Shown here piece after piece: positions 1 to 4,640 of a stretch of DNA of 6,560 nucleotides. Every line of letters starts with the position of its first letter. Within the stretch, counting starts at the first letter, position 1. Made by a program: the position numbers and the translations under genes. The stretch comes from Desulfobacterales bacterium (GTDB lineage Bacteria; Desulfobacterota; Desulfobacteria; Desulfobacterales; C00003060): the NCBI GenBank assembly GCA_030668505.1, contig DAOUTV010000103.1, positions 1 to 6,560 of the forward strand, written 5' to 3'. Below the pieces are notes generated by a model. It saw nothing but the letters and a program-made list of their open reading frames with translations, searched no databases and was not told the origin of the DNA.

Positions 1-97
1 GGCGGGGGCCGATGATAAAGCGCAGCATACACGGGAGTATGTGAGCATTTTGAAGAGGCCCTCAACACAGCCATCGGGCGATAGATGGGGTTTTGAA

Positions 98-604
98 ATG
101 GCTTCTAGTGCGAATGCCTTGAAACTACTCATTGTCGCCATGATTATTGTCATATCGTTACCTGCCCTTACATGGCCGCAGCATGTCACCTGGCAAGGCA
201 AAGTTGTCGGCGTCACTGATGGAGATACAATTACTGTGCTCCACGACGGCAAGGCCAAAATTATCATCCTCTATGGGATCGACTGTCCTGAGAAGAAGCA
301 ATCCTTTGGTAAAAGAGCCAAAAAGTTTACATACGACATGGTATTTGGCAAGAATGTGGAAGTCGAGCCGGTTACTACTGATAGAAATGGAGGAACCACT
401 GCTTGGGTCAATATTGACGGAACTACTTTGAATGAAGAGTTACTGAAAACCGGCCTTGCTTGGCACTACAAAAAGTACTCATCCGAATGGCACTTGACAG
501 TCCTGGAAACTCAGGCTAGACGCAGCAAGGTCGGTTTATGGAGACATCCTCGTCATATCCCACCATGGGATTACAGAAGTGGCAAGAGAAGTGGCAAGAG
601 ATGA
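98..604 (+). CDS. Secreted staphylococcal nuclease-like (thermonuclease family) protein, catalytic arginines missing
   Basis: The 168-residue product starts with a probable signal peptide or anchor (hydrophobic residues about 8-25), followed by one SNase-fold domain (about 31-150). Family landmarks are DGDT (D43), YGIDCPE (D62, E65), DRNGG (95-99), and the C-terminal LNEELLKTGLAW and LWRHP blocks. Family members are calcium-dependent nucleases that cleave DNA or RNA outside the cytoplasm. The carboxylates matching SNase Asp21, Asp40 and Glu43 are kept, but the positions of Arg35 and Arg87 are Ile57 and Gly99, so nuclease activity is doubtful. I chose ATG 98 because it puts the signal peptide at the N-terminus and has GGGG about 7 bases upstream. 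GTG 41, preceded by GGGAG, is the alternative. The frame is open to the left edge of the window, so a start outside it cannot be excluded. The C-terminus ends in a duplicated RSGK motif. The fold is clear; the start and activity are uncertain. Confidence 0.85.
   Translation: MASSANALKLLIVAMIIVISLPALTWPQHVTWQGKVVGVTDGDTITVLHDGKAKIIILYGIDCPEKKQSFGKRAKKFTYDMVFGKNVEVEPVTTDRNGGTTAWVNIDGTTLNEELLKTGLAWHYKKYSSEWHLTVLETQARRSKVGLWRHPRHIPPWDYRSGKRSGKR
578..601 (+). repeat. 12-bp tandem duplication at the 3' end of the nuclease-like gene
   Basis: The 12-mer AGTGGCAAGAGA occurs twice back to back (578-589 and 590-601) directly before the TGA stop. It encodes the basic tail SGKRSGKR. It looks like a recent in-frame slippage duplication that leaves the SNase domain intact. 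Confidence 0.85.
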
Positions 605-793
605 GAGTCAGGCATAGAAGAAAAACTTGACCCAAAAGAAATTGTTTGACTGGCAGGAGCGGTTCGGGGCTCTAAATAAAAGATGTATTCATTTGATTTT
701 TTCTATTCGTGTATGAGCACTAGCTATTGCCCATCCACGAATTGTAAAAACTCAATGGGCACAAGCGTAAGTTTCCAATTCAGAAATGAGCAA
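605..793. other. Non-coding spacer after the nuclease-like gene
   Basis: I see no convincing gene or terminator here. The only local structure is a 7-bp inverted repeat, TGCCCAT at 728-734 and ATGGGCA at 755-761, with a 20-base loop and no T run. An ATG-initiated reading frame beginning near 683 runs on through the next hairpin and into the thioesterase gene in another frame. It has no recognisable protein character. Confidence 0.5.
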
Positions 794-890
794 TTTTCCG
801 CAAGGTCAAGGAAAACAAGGGGTTGCGTGGAGGCGTACCGAGGTACGTCGCACAAGCAATCCCGCAGTTTGACGCCGAGATTGCGGAAAA
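794..890 (+). ncRNA. Long nested hairpin upstream of the thioesterase gene (structured leader or dispersed repeat)
   Basis: The 97-base segment folds on itself through successive nested stems. The outer stem is perfect: TTTTCCGCAA (794-803) with TTGCGGAAAA (881-890). Inside it, GGTCAA (804-809) pairs with TTGACGCC (869-876) around a 2-base bulge. GGGGTTGC (819-826) pairs with GCAATCCC (856-863) with one G-U, GTG (827-829) pairs with CAC (851-853), and a CGTAC/GTACG-type apical stem (833-848) closes on a small loop. No T run follows, so it is not a simple terminator. It ends 40 bases before the thioesterase start and could be transcribed as its leader. A multi-copy palindromic element is the main alternative. 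I cannot assign it to a known RNA family. Confidence 0.55.
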
Positions 891-930
891 GGGCCATTTA
901 TGGATGGAAACTAGCTAACGGTGACATAGC

Positions 931-1356
931 ATGCTTGACTACAGCTTCAAACTTGACTTTCAGGTTCGTGATTACGAATGTGACATGCAGGGCATTGTCA
1001 ATAACTCGGTATATCAAAACTACTTGGAGCACACGCGCCACGAGTTCTTGAAGACAATTGGAATTGATTTCGCTGAAGTAACGAGGCGCAAGATCCATCT
1101 TGTTGTGATCCGAAGTGAACTTGATTACAAGTACCCTTTGCGAAGCGGCGATAGTTTTTGGGTCGGACTGAACCTTCAACAGGTATCTCGCATCCGCTTT
1201 GCCTTCCTGCAAGACCTATACAGATATCCGGACAATCGACTAATTCTTAATGCCAGGATTATTGGTACAGCGATGAACGAAAAGGGGAGGCCTAAGCTTC
1301 CACCAGAGATTGAAAAGGCTTTAGGTAGGCGTAGTAAGAACACAAATATAGTTTAG
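931..1356 (+). CDS. Acyl-CoA thioesterase, 4HBT/YbgC-type hotdog fold
   Basis: The 141-residue product has the usual length for a single-domain hotdog thioesterase. The N-terminal block VRDYECDMQGIVNNSVYQNY (residues 12-31) is the 4HBT/YbgC signature. Asp18 sits at the expected catalytic aspartate, followed by G-I-V-N-N and then E33-H34 on the central helix. The strands around LDYKYPLRSGDSFWV (64-78) are also typical. Family members hydrolyse acyl-CoA thioesters in the cytoplasm, usually as homo-oligomers. The acyl chain used here cannot be read from the sequence. ATG 931 is preceded by GGTGA at 920-924 with good spacing, and an earlier in-frame ATG at 904 runs into a stop. The C-terminus beyond about residue 131 is basic and probably disordered. 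The gene stands alone, with structured repeats on both sides. Family assignment is confident; the substrate is unknown. Confidence 0.9.
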   Translation: MLDYSFKLDFQVRDYECDMQGIVNNSVYQNYLEHTRHEFLKTIGIDFAEVTRRKIHLVVIRSELDYKYPLRSGDSFWVGLNLQQVSRIRFAFLQDLYRYPDNRLILNARIIGTAMNEKGRPKLPPEIEKALGRRSKNTNIV

Positions 1357-1373
1357 AGGTAACTAACGAAGCT

Positions 1374-1465
1374 ATTAACCCGGCAATTATTTGTAGCAAC
1401 TGCGAAGCCTTACCAGTCATGGAGTTATGACTAAATAGGTACGTCTATTTAGTTGCCGGTTTAAT
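1374..1465. repeat. 92-bp inverted-repeat structure with competing inner hairpins
   Basis: ATTAACCCGGCAA (1374-1386) is complementary to TTGCCGGTTTAAT (1453-1465) at 12 of 13 positions. Directly inside the right arm, CTAAATAG (1431-1438) pairs perfectly with CTATTTAG (1445-1452), forming a stem that could stack on the outer one. A further perfect 6-bp hairpin, AGTCAT (1415-1420) with ATGACT (1427-1432), overlaps it, so the two cannot form together. The structure starts 17 bases after the thioesterase stop and ends 43 bases before the next start. No T run follows either arm, so intrinsic termination is not obvious. A small mobile palindrome or mRNA-stabilising structure is possible. Confidence 0.6.
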
Positions 1466-1494
1466 ATTAACTTAGAAGCAATGTGGTTAACGAG

Positions 1495-1501
1495 AAAGGA
1501 G
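1495..1501 (+). promoter_or_regulatory. Strong Shine-Dalgarno site of the small membrane protein gene
   Basis: AAAGGAG lies 7 bases before ATG 1509. It is the best match to the anti-Shine-Dalgarno sequence among the plus-strand genes here. It fixes the start and supports this short, unrecognised ORF as a real translated gene. Confidence 0.75.
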
Positions 1502-1508
1502 ATCCGTT

Positions 1509-1865
1509 ATGAAAAAACTTGTTGTGCTCATCGTTATCGTAGTAGCCGGCCTTGTCGGTTATAATTACTACACGACAGGAGAAATATCGCTGATGCCTCC
1601 CTCGTCTCTTTCAAAAGAGGTGCGGGAGTTGAAGCGTTTGGAGAAGGTTTTCCATAAAGCCCAGAACAAGTTTTTCCAGGGCGGCCGTAGCGCAGCGGTG
1701 GCCGGTTTGGACGCCCCAGCTGATTTGGTAGAAGCCATGAGTGAGATTGAGAAGGTGGAAGAGACCCTTGTTGATCTTTACAACAGTAAAACTTCAGAGT
1801 CGGAAAAGATGAAGGTTGAACGACTACTAAATGAGATCAGGGATTTTAAGATAGCGCACAGATAG
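1509..1865 (+). CDS. Small membrane-anchored or secreted protein of unknown function
   Basis: I do not recognise the family of this 118-residue protein. It begins MKK, followed by a hydrophobic stretch (residues 4-17, rich in Val, Ile and Leu), which makes an uncleaved signal anchor or a signal peptide likely. There is no lipobox cysteine. The rest would lie outside the inner membrane. A charged helical segment (36-56, SKEVRELKRLEKVFHKAQNK) and a second one (71-114) are joined by a Gly/Ala-rich linker (58-70, GGRSAAVAGLDAP). The heptad-like spacing of hydrophobic residues in both suggests a helical hairpin or short coiled coil. A strong AAAGGAG ribosome site and normal codon use support expression. 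The gene is flanked by a long inverted repeat upstream and REP-like repeats downstream, and converges on the lipoprotein gene. No function can be proposed. Confidence 0.75.
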   Translation: MKKLVVLIVIVVAGLVGYNYYTTGEISLMPPSSLSKEVRELKRLEKVFHKAQNKFFQGGRSAAVAGLDAPADLVEAMSEIEKVEETLVDLYNSKTSESEKMKVERLLNEIRDFKIAHR

Positions 1866-1868
1866 AAG

Positions 1869-1913
1869 GGGAATTGGGGTCGGGGAATTGGTCGGAATTG
1901 GGGGGAATTGGGG
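1869..1913. repeat. Degenerate G-rich tandem repeat, GGAATTGGGG units
   Basis: Immediately after the small-protein stop, four units built on GGAATTGG follow one another: GGGGAATTGGGGTC, GGGGAATTGGTC, GGAATTGGGG and GGAATTGGGG. Unit length drifts between 10 and 14 bases. The tract abuts the strong hairpin at 1912-1970. AATTGGGG-type patches next to palindromes resemble REP-like sequences mobilised by REP-associated tyrosine transposases. No transposase gene lies in the window, so that link is inference. Confidence 0.75.
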
Positions 1914-1970
1914 TTAAGTCTCCGTTTGACCCTTGTCAGCGATTAATAAGAGTCAACCGGAGACTTGACC
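1912..1970. repeat. 19-bp inverted repeat (REP-like palindrome) between convergent genes
   Basis: The left arm (1912-1930, GGTTAAGTCTCCGTTTGAC) is complementary to the right arm (1952-1970, GTCAACCGGAGACTTGACC) at 17 of 19 positions, and both exceptions can form G-U pairs in RNA. The loop is 21 bases. It sits between the ends of two converging genes, so it could block read-through from both sides, but neither side has a proper T run. Together with the GGAATTGGGG tract it looks like one REP-type insertion. Confidence 0.75.
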
Positions 1971-2053
1971 TCTACACCTATTCCTGTCCAAACCCCTCTG
2001 TGATCAGATTTTCCTTCTGGTGCACCCGCAGTGGGAGTTGCGATCCAGACTTT

Positions 2054-3046
2054 CTAAGACCAATTCAAGTCTCCCGAATGCCAGTCGTAAATACCATCAC
2101 CATCAGTATCCGCATCCACTTTGTAGGTAGTTGAAGAAAGTGCTGTTAGTTGAGCCTCAGTGCCTCCTTCACCTTCAACGATAAGGACGCCTGCAGAGGG
2201 CCACTCATCACCGTCATCAATGTGAAACGGAGTATCGGTGTGGAAATCTACGTACCCATAATCGGGATCATAGTATCTGCCGGACACTTCAAATTCGACA
2301 TAGCCTGACCCTTCCACAAGGGTGATGCTATAGTCATTTGCCCAATACACTTTCCCCGTGCTGTCGTCTCGTATCCTTATGTCCATGGTCGCAGTAAGCG
2401 TAGTGGCTTGAAAATTGAAGCTAACGCTTCCGCTAGTTGTAAAGGAATCGCTGCCCGAGGTTATGGTAACGGTATTGAGGGAGAGGCTGAATTGCAGGAA
2501 GTCCAAAGTGTCAACATCAAACATTCCAGAGAAACTCGTGCTTCCAGAGAGCGTGACACCTCCGGAACAATAGTCATTGAAGTTCATGGTGCCGGAAAAG
2601 TCTCCTGTCACATCATCAACATTGATGGTGTAGGATGCATTCCCACCGCAATCACCTGGAATTGTATCACTTTCTGTGACGATGTCGCCAGAAACAACAA
2701 CCCCAGGAGACGCATTCACGTCAACTTGCAGGATGGCCTCTTCTGATGTCTGGACTAATTTCAAAACTCGGGAACGGCCAATCTGATTATGATCCGCCGT
2801 CTGAACAGCACCGACTGTCCCAATTGCCATGACTGTGTCACCGCCTTGGCAGGCCCCTATGGAAAGATCCACAGCATTAGTGCCATCTATGGTTGCCTGG
2901 GCTGTAATACCCGTATACGTAATGCCACCGCCACCGCCACCACCGTCACTGTCACTGTCATCTCCACATGCGGACACGAACATGGCCAAAAAAATCATCA
3001 CAGATATTGCCACCATCCTCCTCATAAGCTTCAAACCTTTTTTCAT
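2054..3046 (-). CDS. Putative outer-membrane or periplasmic lipoprotein with Gly linker and Ca-binding-like C-terminus
   Basis: The 330-residue product begins MKKGLKLMRRM, followed by a hydrophobic core and the lipobox V-S-A-C, with Cys27 as the predicted lipidated residue. Gly, not Asp, at +2 argues for outer-membrane sorting under the E. coli rule. A disordered linker follows: DDSDSD, then seven glycines (35-41). The main body (about 45-300) is rich in Thr, Ser and Gly and alternates polar and hydrophobic residues, suggesting beta structure. Cysteines at 66, 133 and 160 lie next to glycines. Near the end, D311-A-D313-T-D315-G-D317-G-I-Y-D321 resembles a dockerin or thrombospondin type 3 calcium loop. 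I chose ATG 3046 because GAAGGGGG lies 8 bases upstream and it gives a normal signal peptide; a longer frame from 3112 would bury the signal peptide. The gene is transcribed alone and converges on the small-protein gene. No family is recognised; function unknown. Confidence 0.8.
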   Translation of the reverse strand: MKKGLKLMRRMVAISVMIFLAMFVSACGDDSDSDGGGGGGGITYTGITAQATIDGTNAVDLSIGACQGGDTVMAIGTVGAVQTADHNQIGRSRVLKLVQTSEEAILQVDVNASPGVVVSGDIVTESDTIPGDCGGNASYTINVDDVTGDFSGTMNFNDYCSGGVTLSGSTSFSGMFDVDTLDFLQFSLSLNTVTITSGSDSFTTSGSVSFNFQATTLTATMDIRIRDDSTGKVYWANDYSITLVEGSGYVEFEVSGRYYDPDYGYVDFHTDTPFHIDDGDEWPSAGVLIVEGEGGTEAQLTALSSTTYKVDADTDGDGIYDWHSGDLNWS

Positions 3047-3421
3047 GACTATTTCCCCCTTCAGTTGTAACCGTTCACGAGACGGTGATGGGATGAGCGC
3101 GAAATCTGCCAAGTTATTTTTGCGCGAGCCCTTAACGATAACATGCTCGGCATCAGGAGTTCTTGTTCACGCAAATGGAAACCTACCGTATGGCAATGAT
3201 GAAGTAAGCATTCAGAAGGAAAAAGAGAATCAGGCTCAACAAAGATAAGATACAAGCTCAGCTTCTGCAATGCAAATAATAATCATATGTACGAAATCAC
3301 TCGTATGTCAATACTGCTTAATTACGGAGAAAATACGGAGATAAAATAAGTGCACAGAGTCAGGAAGAGTACTTGAAAAACCCAATGGTTACAAAAACGG
3401 TTACAATCCACGATTTCAACG
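3047..3421. other. Gene-free stretch between the lipoprotein gene and the tRNA terminator
   Basis: No convincing gene is present on either strand. It must contain the lipoprotein promoter (minus strand), but no good sigma-70 match was found. Two short direct repeats stand out: TACGGAGA at 3323-3330 and 3334-3341 (11-bp step), and GGTTACAA at 3387-3394 and 3399-3406 (12-bp step). Steps near one helical turn are compatible with paired binding sites. TACGA/TCGTA (3290-3294 and 3301-3305) makes a weak palindrome. Nothing else is evident. Confidence 0.5.
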
Positions 3422-3459
3422 AAAAAAGGACCAACCAGCCAAGCAGCTAACCCCTTTTT
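3422..3459 (-). terminator. Possible intrinsic terminator of the tRNA-Gln transcript
   Basis: Read on the minus strand, about 17 bases beyond the tRNA 3' end, AAAAAGG can pair with CCTTTTT around an inner TTAGC/GCTGG stem (two G-U pairs) with a short loop. The hairpin ends in a run of six T (3422-3427). The inner stem is weak and internal loops separate it from the outer stem, so efficiency is uncertain. Confidence 0.45.
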
Positions 3460-3476
3460 CTTCTTGCCTTTTTTTA

Positions 3477-3550
3477 TGGCTGGGAGGCAAGGATTCGAAC
3501 CTTGGTTGGCGGAGTCAGAGTCCGCAGTCCTACCGCTGAACGACCTCCCA
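3477..3550 (-). tRNA. tRNA-Gln, anticodon CUG
   Basis: The minus strand gives a complete 74-base cloverleaf with encoded CCA. The acceptor stem is TGGGAGG with CCTCCCA, the D arm is GTTC-AGCGGTA-GGAC, and the anticodon stem is GCGGA/TCCGC with the 7-base loop CTCTGAC. The variable loop is short, and the T arm is CAAGG-TTCGAAT-CCTTG. The anticodon is CTG, reading the CAG glutamine codon. The U1-A72 first pair and G73 discriminator are typical of bacterial tRNA-Gln and of glutaminyl- or non-discriminating glutamyl-tRNA synthetase recognition. It is a single tRNA gene with its own promoter and a possible terminator. No duplicate of its 3' end, which would mark an integrated element, appears in the window. 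Confidence 0.97.
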
Positions 3551-3555
3551 TTAAT

Positions 3556-3591
3556 TTTTTTCACCATACACAAGAGCTTATAGAGAGTCAA
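3556..3591 (-). promoter_or_regulatory. Sigma-70 promoter of tRNA-Gln
   Basis: On the minus strand, TTGACT (3591-3586) and TATGGT (3568-3563) are separated by exactly 17 bases. The tRNA begins 12 bases after the -10 box, leaving a leader of only a few bases. Position, spacing and the -35 box are all good. Confidence 0.75.
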
Positions 3592-3672
3592 CAAAAAATC
3601 TATTGTTGCTTGAAGTTTTTCTATCAATTGCACGGCCTTAGAACAGCTTCAAAGTCTCAAGAAAAACAGGGC

Positions 3673-3701
3673 TTGACAAATCGTGTTAAAGCCAATATTA
3701 A
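3673..3701 (+). promoter_or_regulatory. Sigma-70 promoter of the HNH gene
   Basis: A perfect -35 box TTGACA (3673-3678) is followed after 17 bases by TATTAA (3696-3701), a partial -10. Transcription would begin near 3708 and leave a leader of about 63 bases before ATG 3771. A second weaker candidate, TTGCAA (3713-3718) with TATAAA-like sequence near 3737, could start closer to the gene. It is divergent from the tRNA promoter. Confidence 0.65.
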
Positions 3702-3770
3702 CGGAACAATACTTGCAAGAGTCATATGTAAAACTATATAAAACGGACAGGGGGAGTAAGGAAGGTCATA

Positions 3771-4298
3771 ATGGAGCAGGTGCTGCTACTGAATGCCACC
3801 TTCGAGCCCTTAAAAGTGATCGACTGGAAAAGGGCGATAAGGCTTCTAACCTTGGGGAAGGTAGAGGTCTTGGAAGAGTACGACAGGGATATCCACTCTG
3901 TTACCTTTGCCATCAAACTTCCGGCAGTCCTTCGACTTTTTAGATACGTAAGGTACAGGAAAAAACATATCAAGTTTTCTCGAGCAAATATCTATGCCCG
4001 AGACAATTTCAAATGCCAGTACTGTGGGCGCAGGTTTGAATCTCAAGATCTAACCTTTGATCATGTGGTCCCCAAGAGATACGGTGGAAAGACCGAGTGG
4101 ACCAATATTGTAACGTCCTGTTACATGTGTAACGGGAAAAAGGGAGCTAGGCCTCTCAAGGAGGCAGGTTTCAACCTTCTAAAAAAACCTATAAAGCCCG
4201 ACTGGGTGCCCTTCCTTATGATCACCATTGGCGTCAGGCCTGTTCCCGAGTCCTGGCGAGATTATATGTACTGGAATCTTGAGTTGAAAGATTCCTAG
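3771..4298 (+). CDS. HNH endonuclease family protein
   Basis: The 175-residue product has an N-terminal region (1-68, beginning MEQVLLLNATFEPLKVIDWKR) typical of a widespread bacterial HNH group, then a zinc-bound HNH module. CQYC (C82, C85) and CYMC (C117, C120) supply the four zinc cysteines. LTFDHVVPKRYGG holds the catalytic D97-H98 pair, TN at 111-112 gives the central asparagine, and CNGKKG closes the beta-beta-alpha-metal site with N121 at the third position. All key residues are present, so it should be a metal-dependent nuclease. The substrate is unknown; similar stand-alone genes are common chromosomal genes rather than proven restriction enzymes. ATG 3771 follows AGGAAGG closely. 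The gene is monocistronic, diverges from tRNA-Gln and is followed by the MITE-like element. The family is certain; the biological role is not. Confidence 0.9.
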   Translation: MEQVLLLNATFEPLKVIDWKRAIRLLTLGKVEVLEEYDRDIHSVTFAIKLPAVLRLFRYVRYRKKHIKFSRANIYARDNFKCQYCGRRFESQDLTFDHVVPKRYGGKTEWTNIVTSCYMCNGKKGARPLKEAGFNLLKKPIKPDWVPFLMITIGVRPVPESWRDYMYWNLELKDS

Positions 4299-4312
4299 CC
4301 CCCCAACCACCC

Positions 4313-4579
4313 CCATAAGCGCTAAGTTGTTTTGTAAACGTTCACAGGTGACATTTATGCCGTACGGAATTGTTTTGAAAGATGAACGTCGAACATCGAA
4401 CATTGAACGTCCAACGTCGAATGAAAAACCAATATCCAATACCGAACATTCAACGGCTATGTCTGTTTCTTCATCTTTTCCCATTCAACATTCGATGTTG
4501 GACGTTCGATGTTCGATGTTCATTTTTTCAGTAAACCTTCCAAAGTCCATACGGTGCAAAAATAACTTAGCGTTTATGG
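4313..4579. mobile_element. MITE-like non-coding element with terminal inverted repeats and 7-bp repeat arms
   Basis: The ends are inverted copies. The left end begins CCATAAGCGCTAAGTTG (4313-4329, continuing to 4334) and its complement is at 4557-4579, matching at all but about three positions. Further in, CCGTACGGA (about 4360-4368) matches the complement of TCCATACGG (4546-4554). The inner arms are near-complementary chains of 7-bp units: GAACRTY-type units on the left (4384-4422) and TTCGATG/TTCGACG-type units on the right (4482-4525), with a loop of about 60 bases. The left arm has one extra unit. The whole region could form a very long imperfect hairpin. There is no transposase or credible protein; reading frames across the arms give artificial 7-residue repeats (ERRTSNI, ERPTSNE). 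No target duplication is obvious. Mobility is inferred from the structure. Confidence 0.7.
4384..4425 (+). repeat. Heptamer tandem repeat, left arm
   Basis: Consecutive 7-bp units are GAACGTC, GAACATC, GAACATT, GAACGTC, CAACGTC and then the degenerate GAATGAA. Weaker units (TATCCAA, TACCGAA, CATTCAA) continue in the same phase to about 4453. Reverse-complement units reappear at 4482-4525, forming the stem of the MITE-like element. Confidence 0.8.
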
Positions 4580-4584
4580 CCGAG

Positions 4585-4618
4585 GCCCCCTGTCCCTAAG
4601 AGCACCTACAAGGGGGGC
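4585..4618 (+). promoter_or_regulatory. GC hairpin in the leader of the DUF885 gene
   Basis: GCCCCC (4585-4590) can pair with GGGGGC (4613-4618) across a loop of about 22 bases, just upstream of the ribosome site CGGAG (4629-4633). It has no T tail. It may be a leader structure affecting translation or simply a chance G/C pairing. Confidence 0.35.
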
Positions 4619-4640
4619 AGGTTGCAATCGGAGTATCAAC

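Noticed and set aside
643..680. Promoter TTGACT with TAAATA upstream of the thioesterase leader
   Set aside because: The spacer is about 21 bases, too long for sigma-70.
683..1051. Plus-strand reading frame of 122 codons
   Set aside because: It runs through the structured hairpin and into the thioesterase gene in another frame, has no family features and poor amino-acid composition.
1374..1465. Integron attC site
   Set aside because: The core motifs do not match on the left side, no integrase is present, and neighbouring gaps lack further copies. Kept only as a hypothesis under findings.
3096..3112. Sigma-54-like promoter for the lipoprotein gene, TTGGCA then GCGCT with GG and GC 10 bases apart
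   Set aside because: The GG/GC spacing fits, but the TT before GC and several other consensus positions are missing, so it is too weak to annotate.
3111..3123. 13-mer AAGTTATTTTTGC shared in inverted orientation with the right end of the MITE-like element (4556-4568)
   Set aside because: A single 13-base AT-rich match in a 6.5-kb window is expected about once by chance, and no further similarity flanks it.
3061..3270. Minus-strand frame upstream of the lipoprotein gene
   Set aside because: It has no recognisable motif, no strong ribosome site and a His/Ser-rich composition typical of chance frames.
4327..4599. 90-codon frame with ERRTSNI/ERPTSNE repeats
   Set aside because: The 7-residue periodicity is the by-product of translating 7-bp DNA repeats in the MITE-like element.
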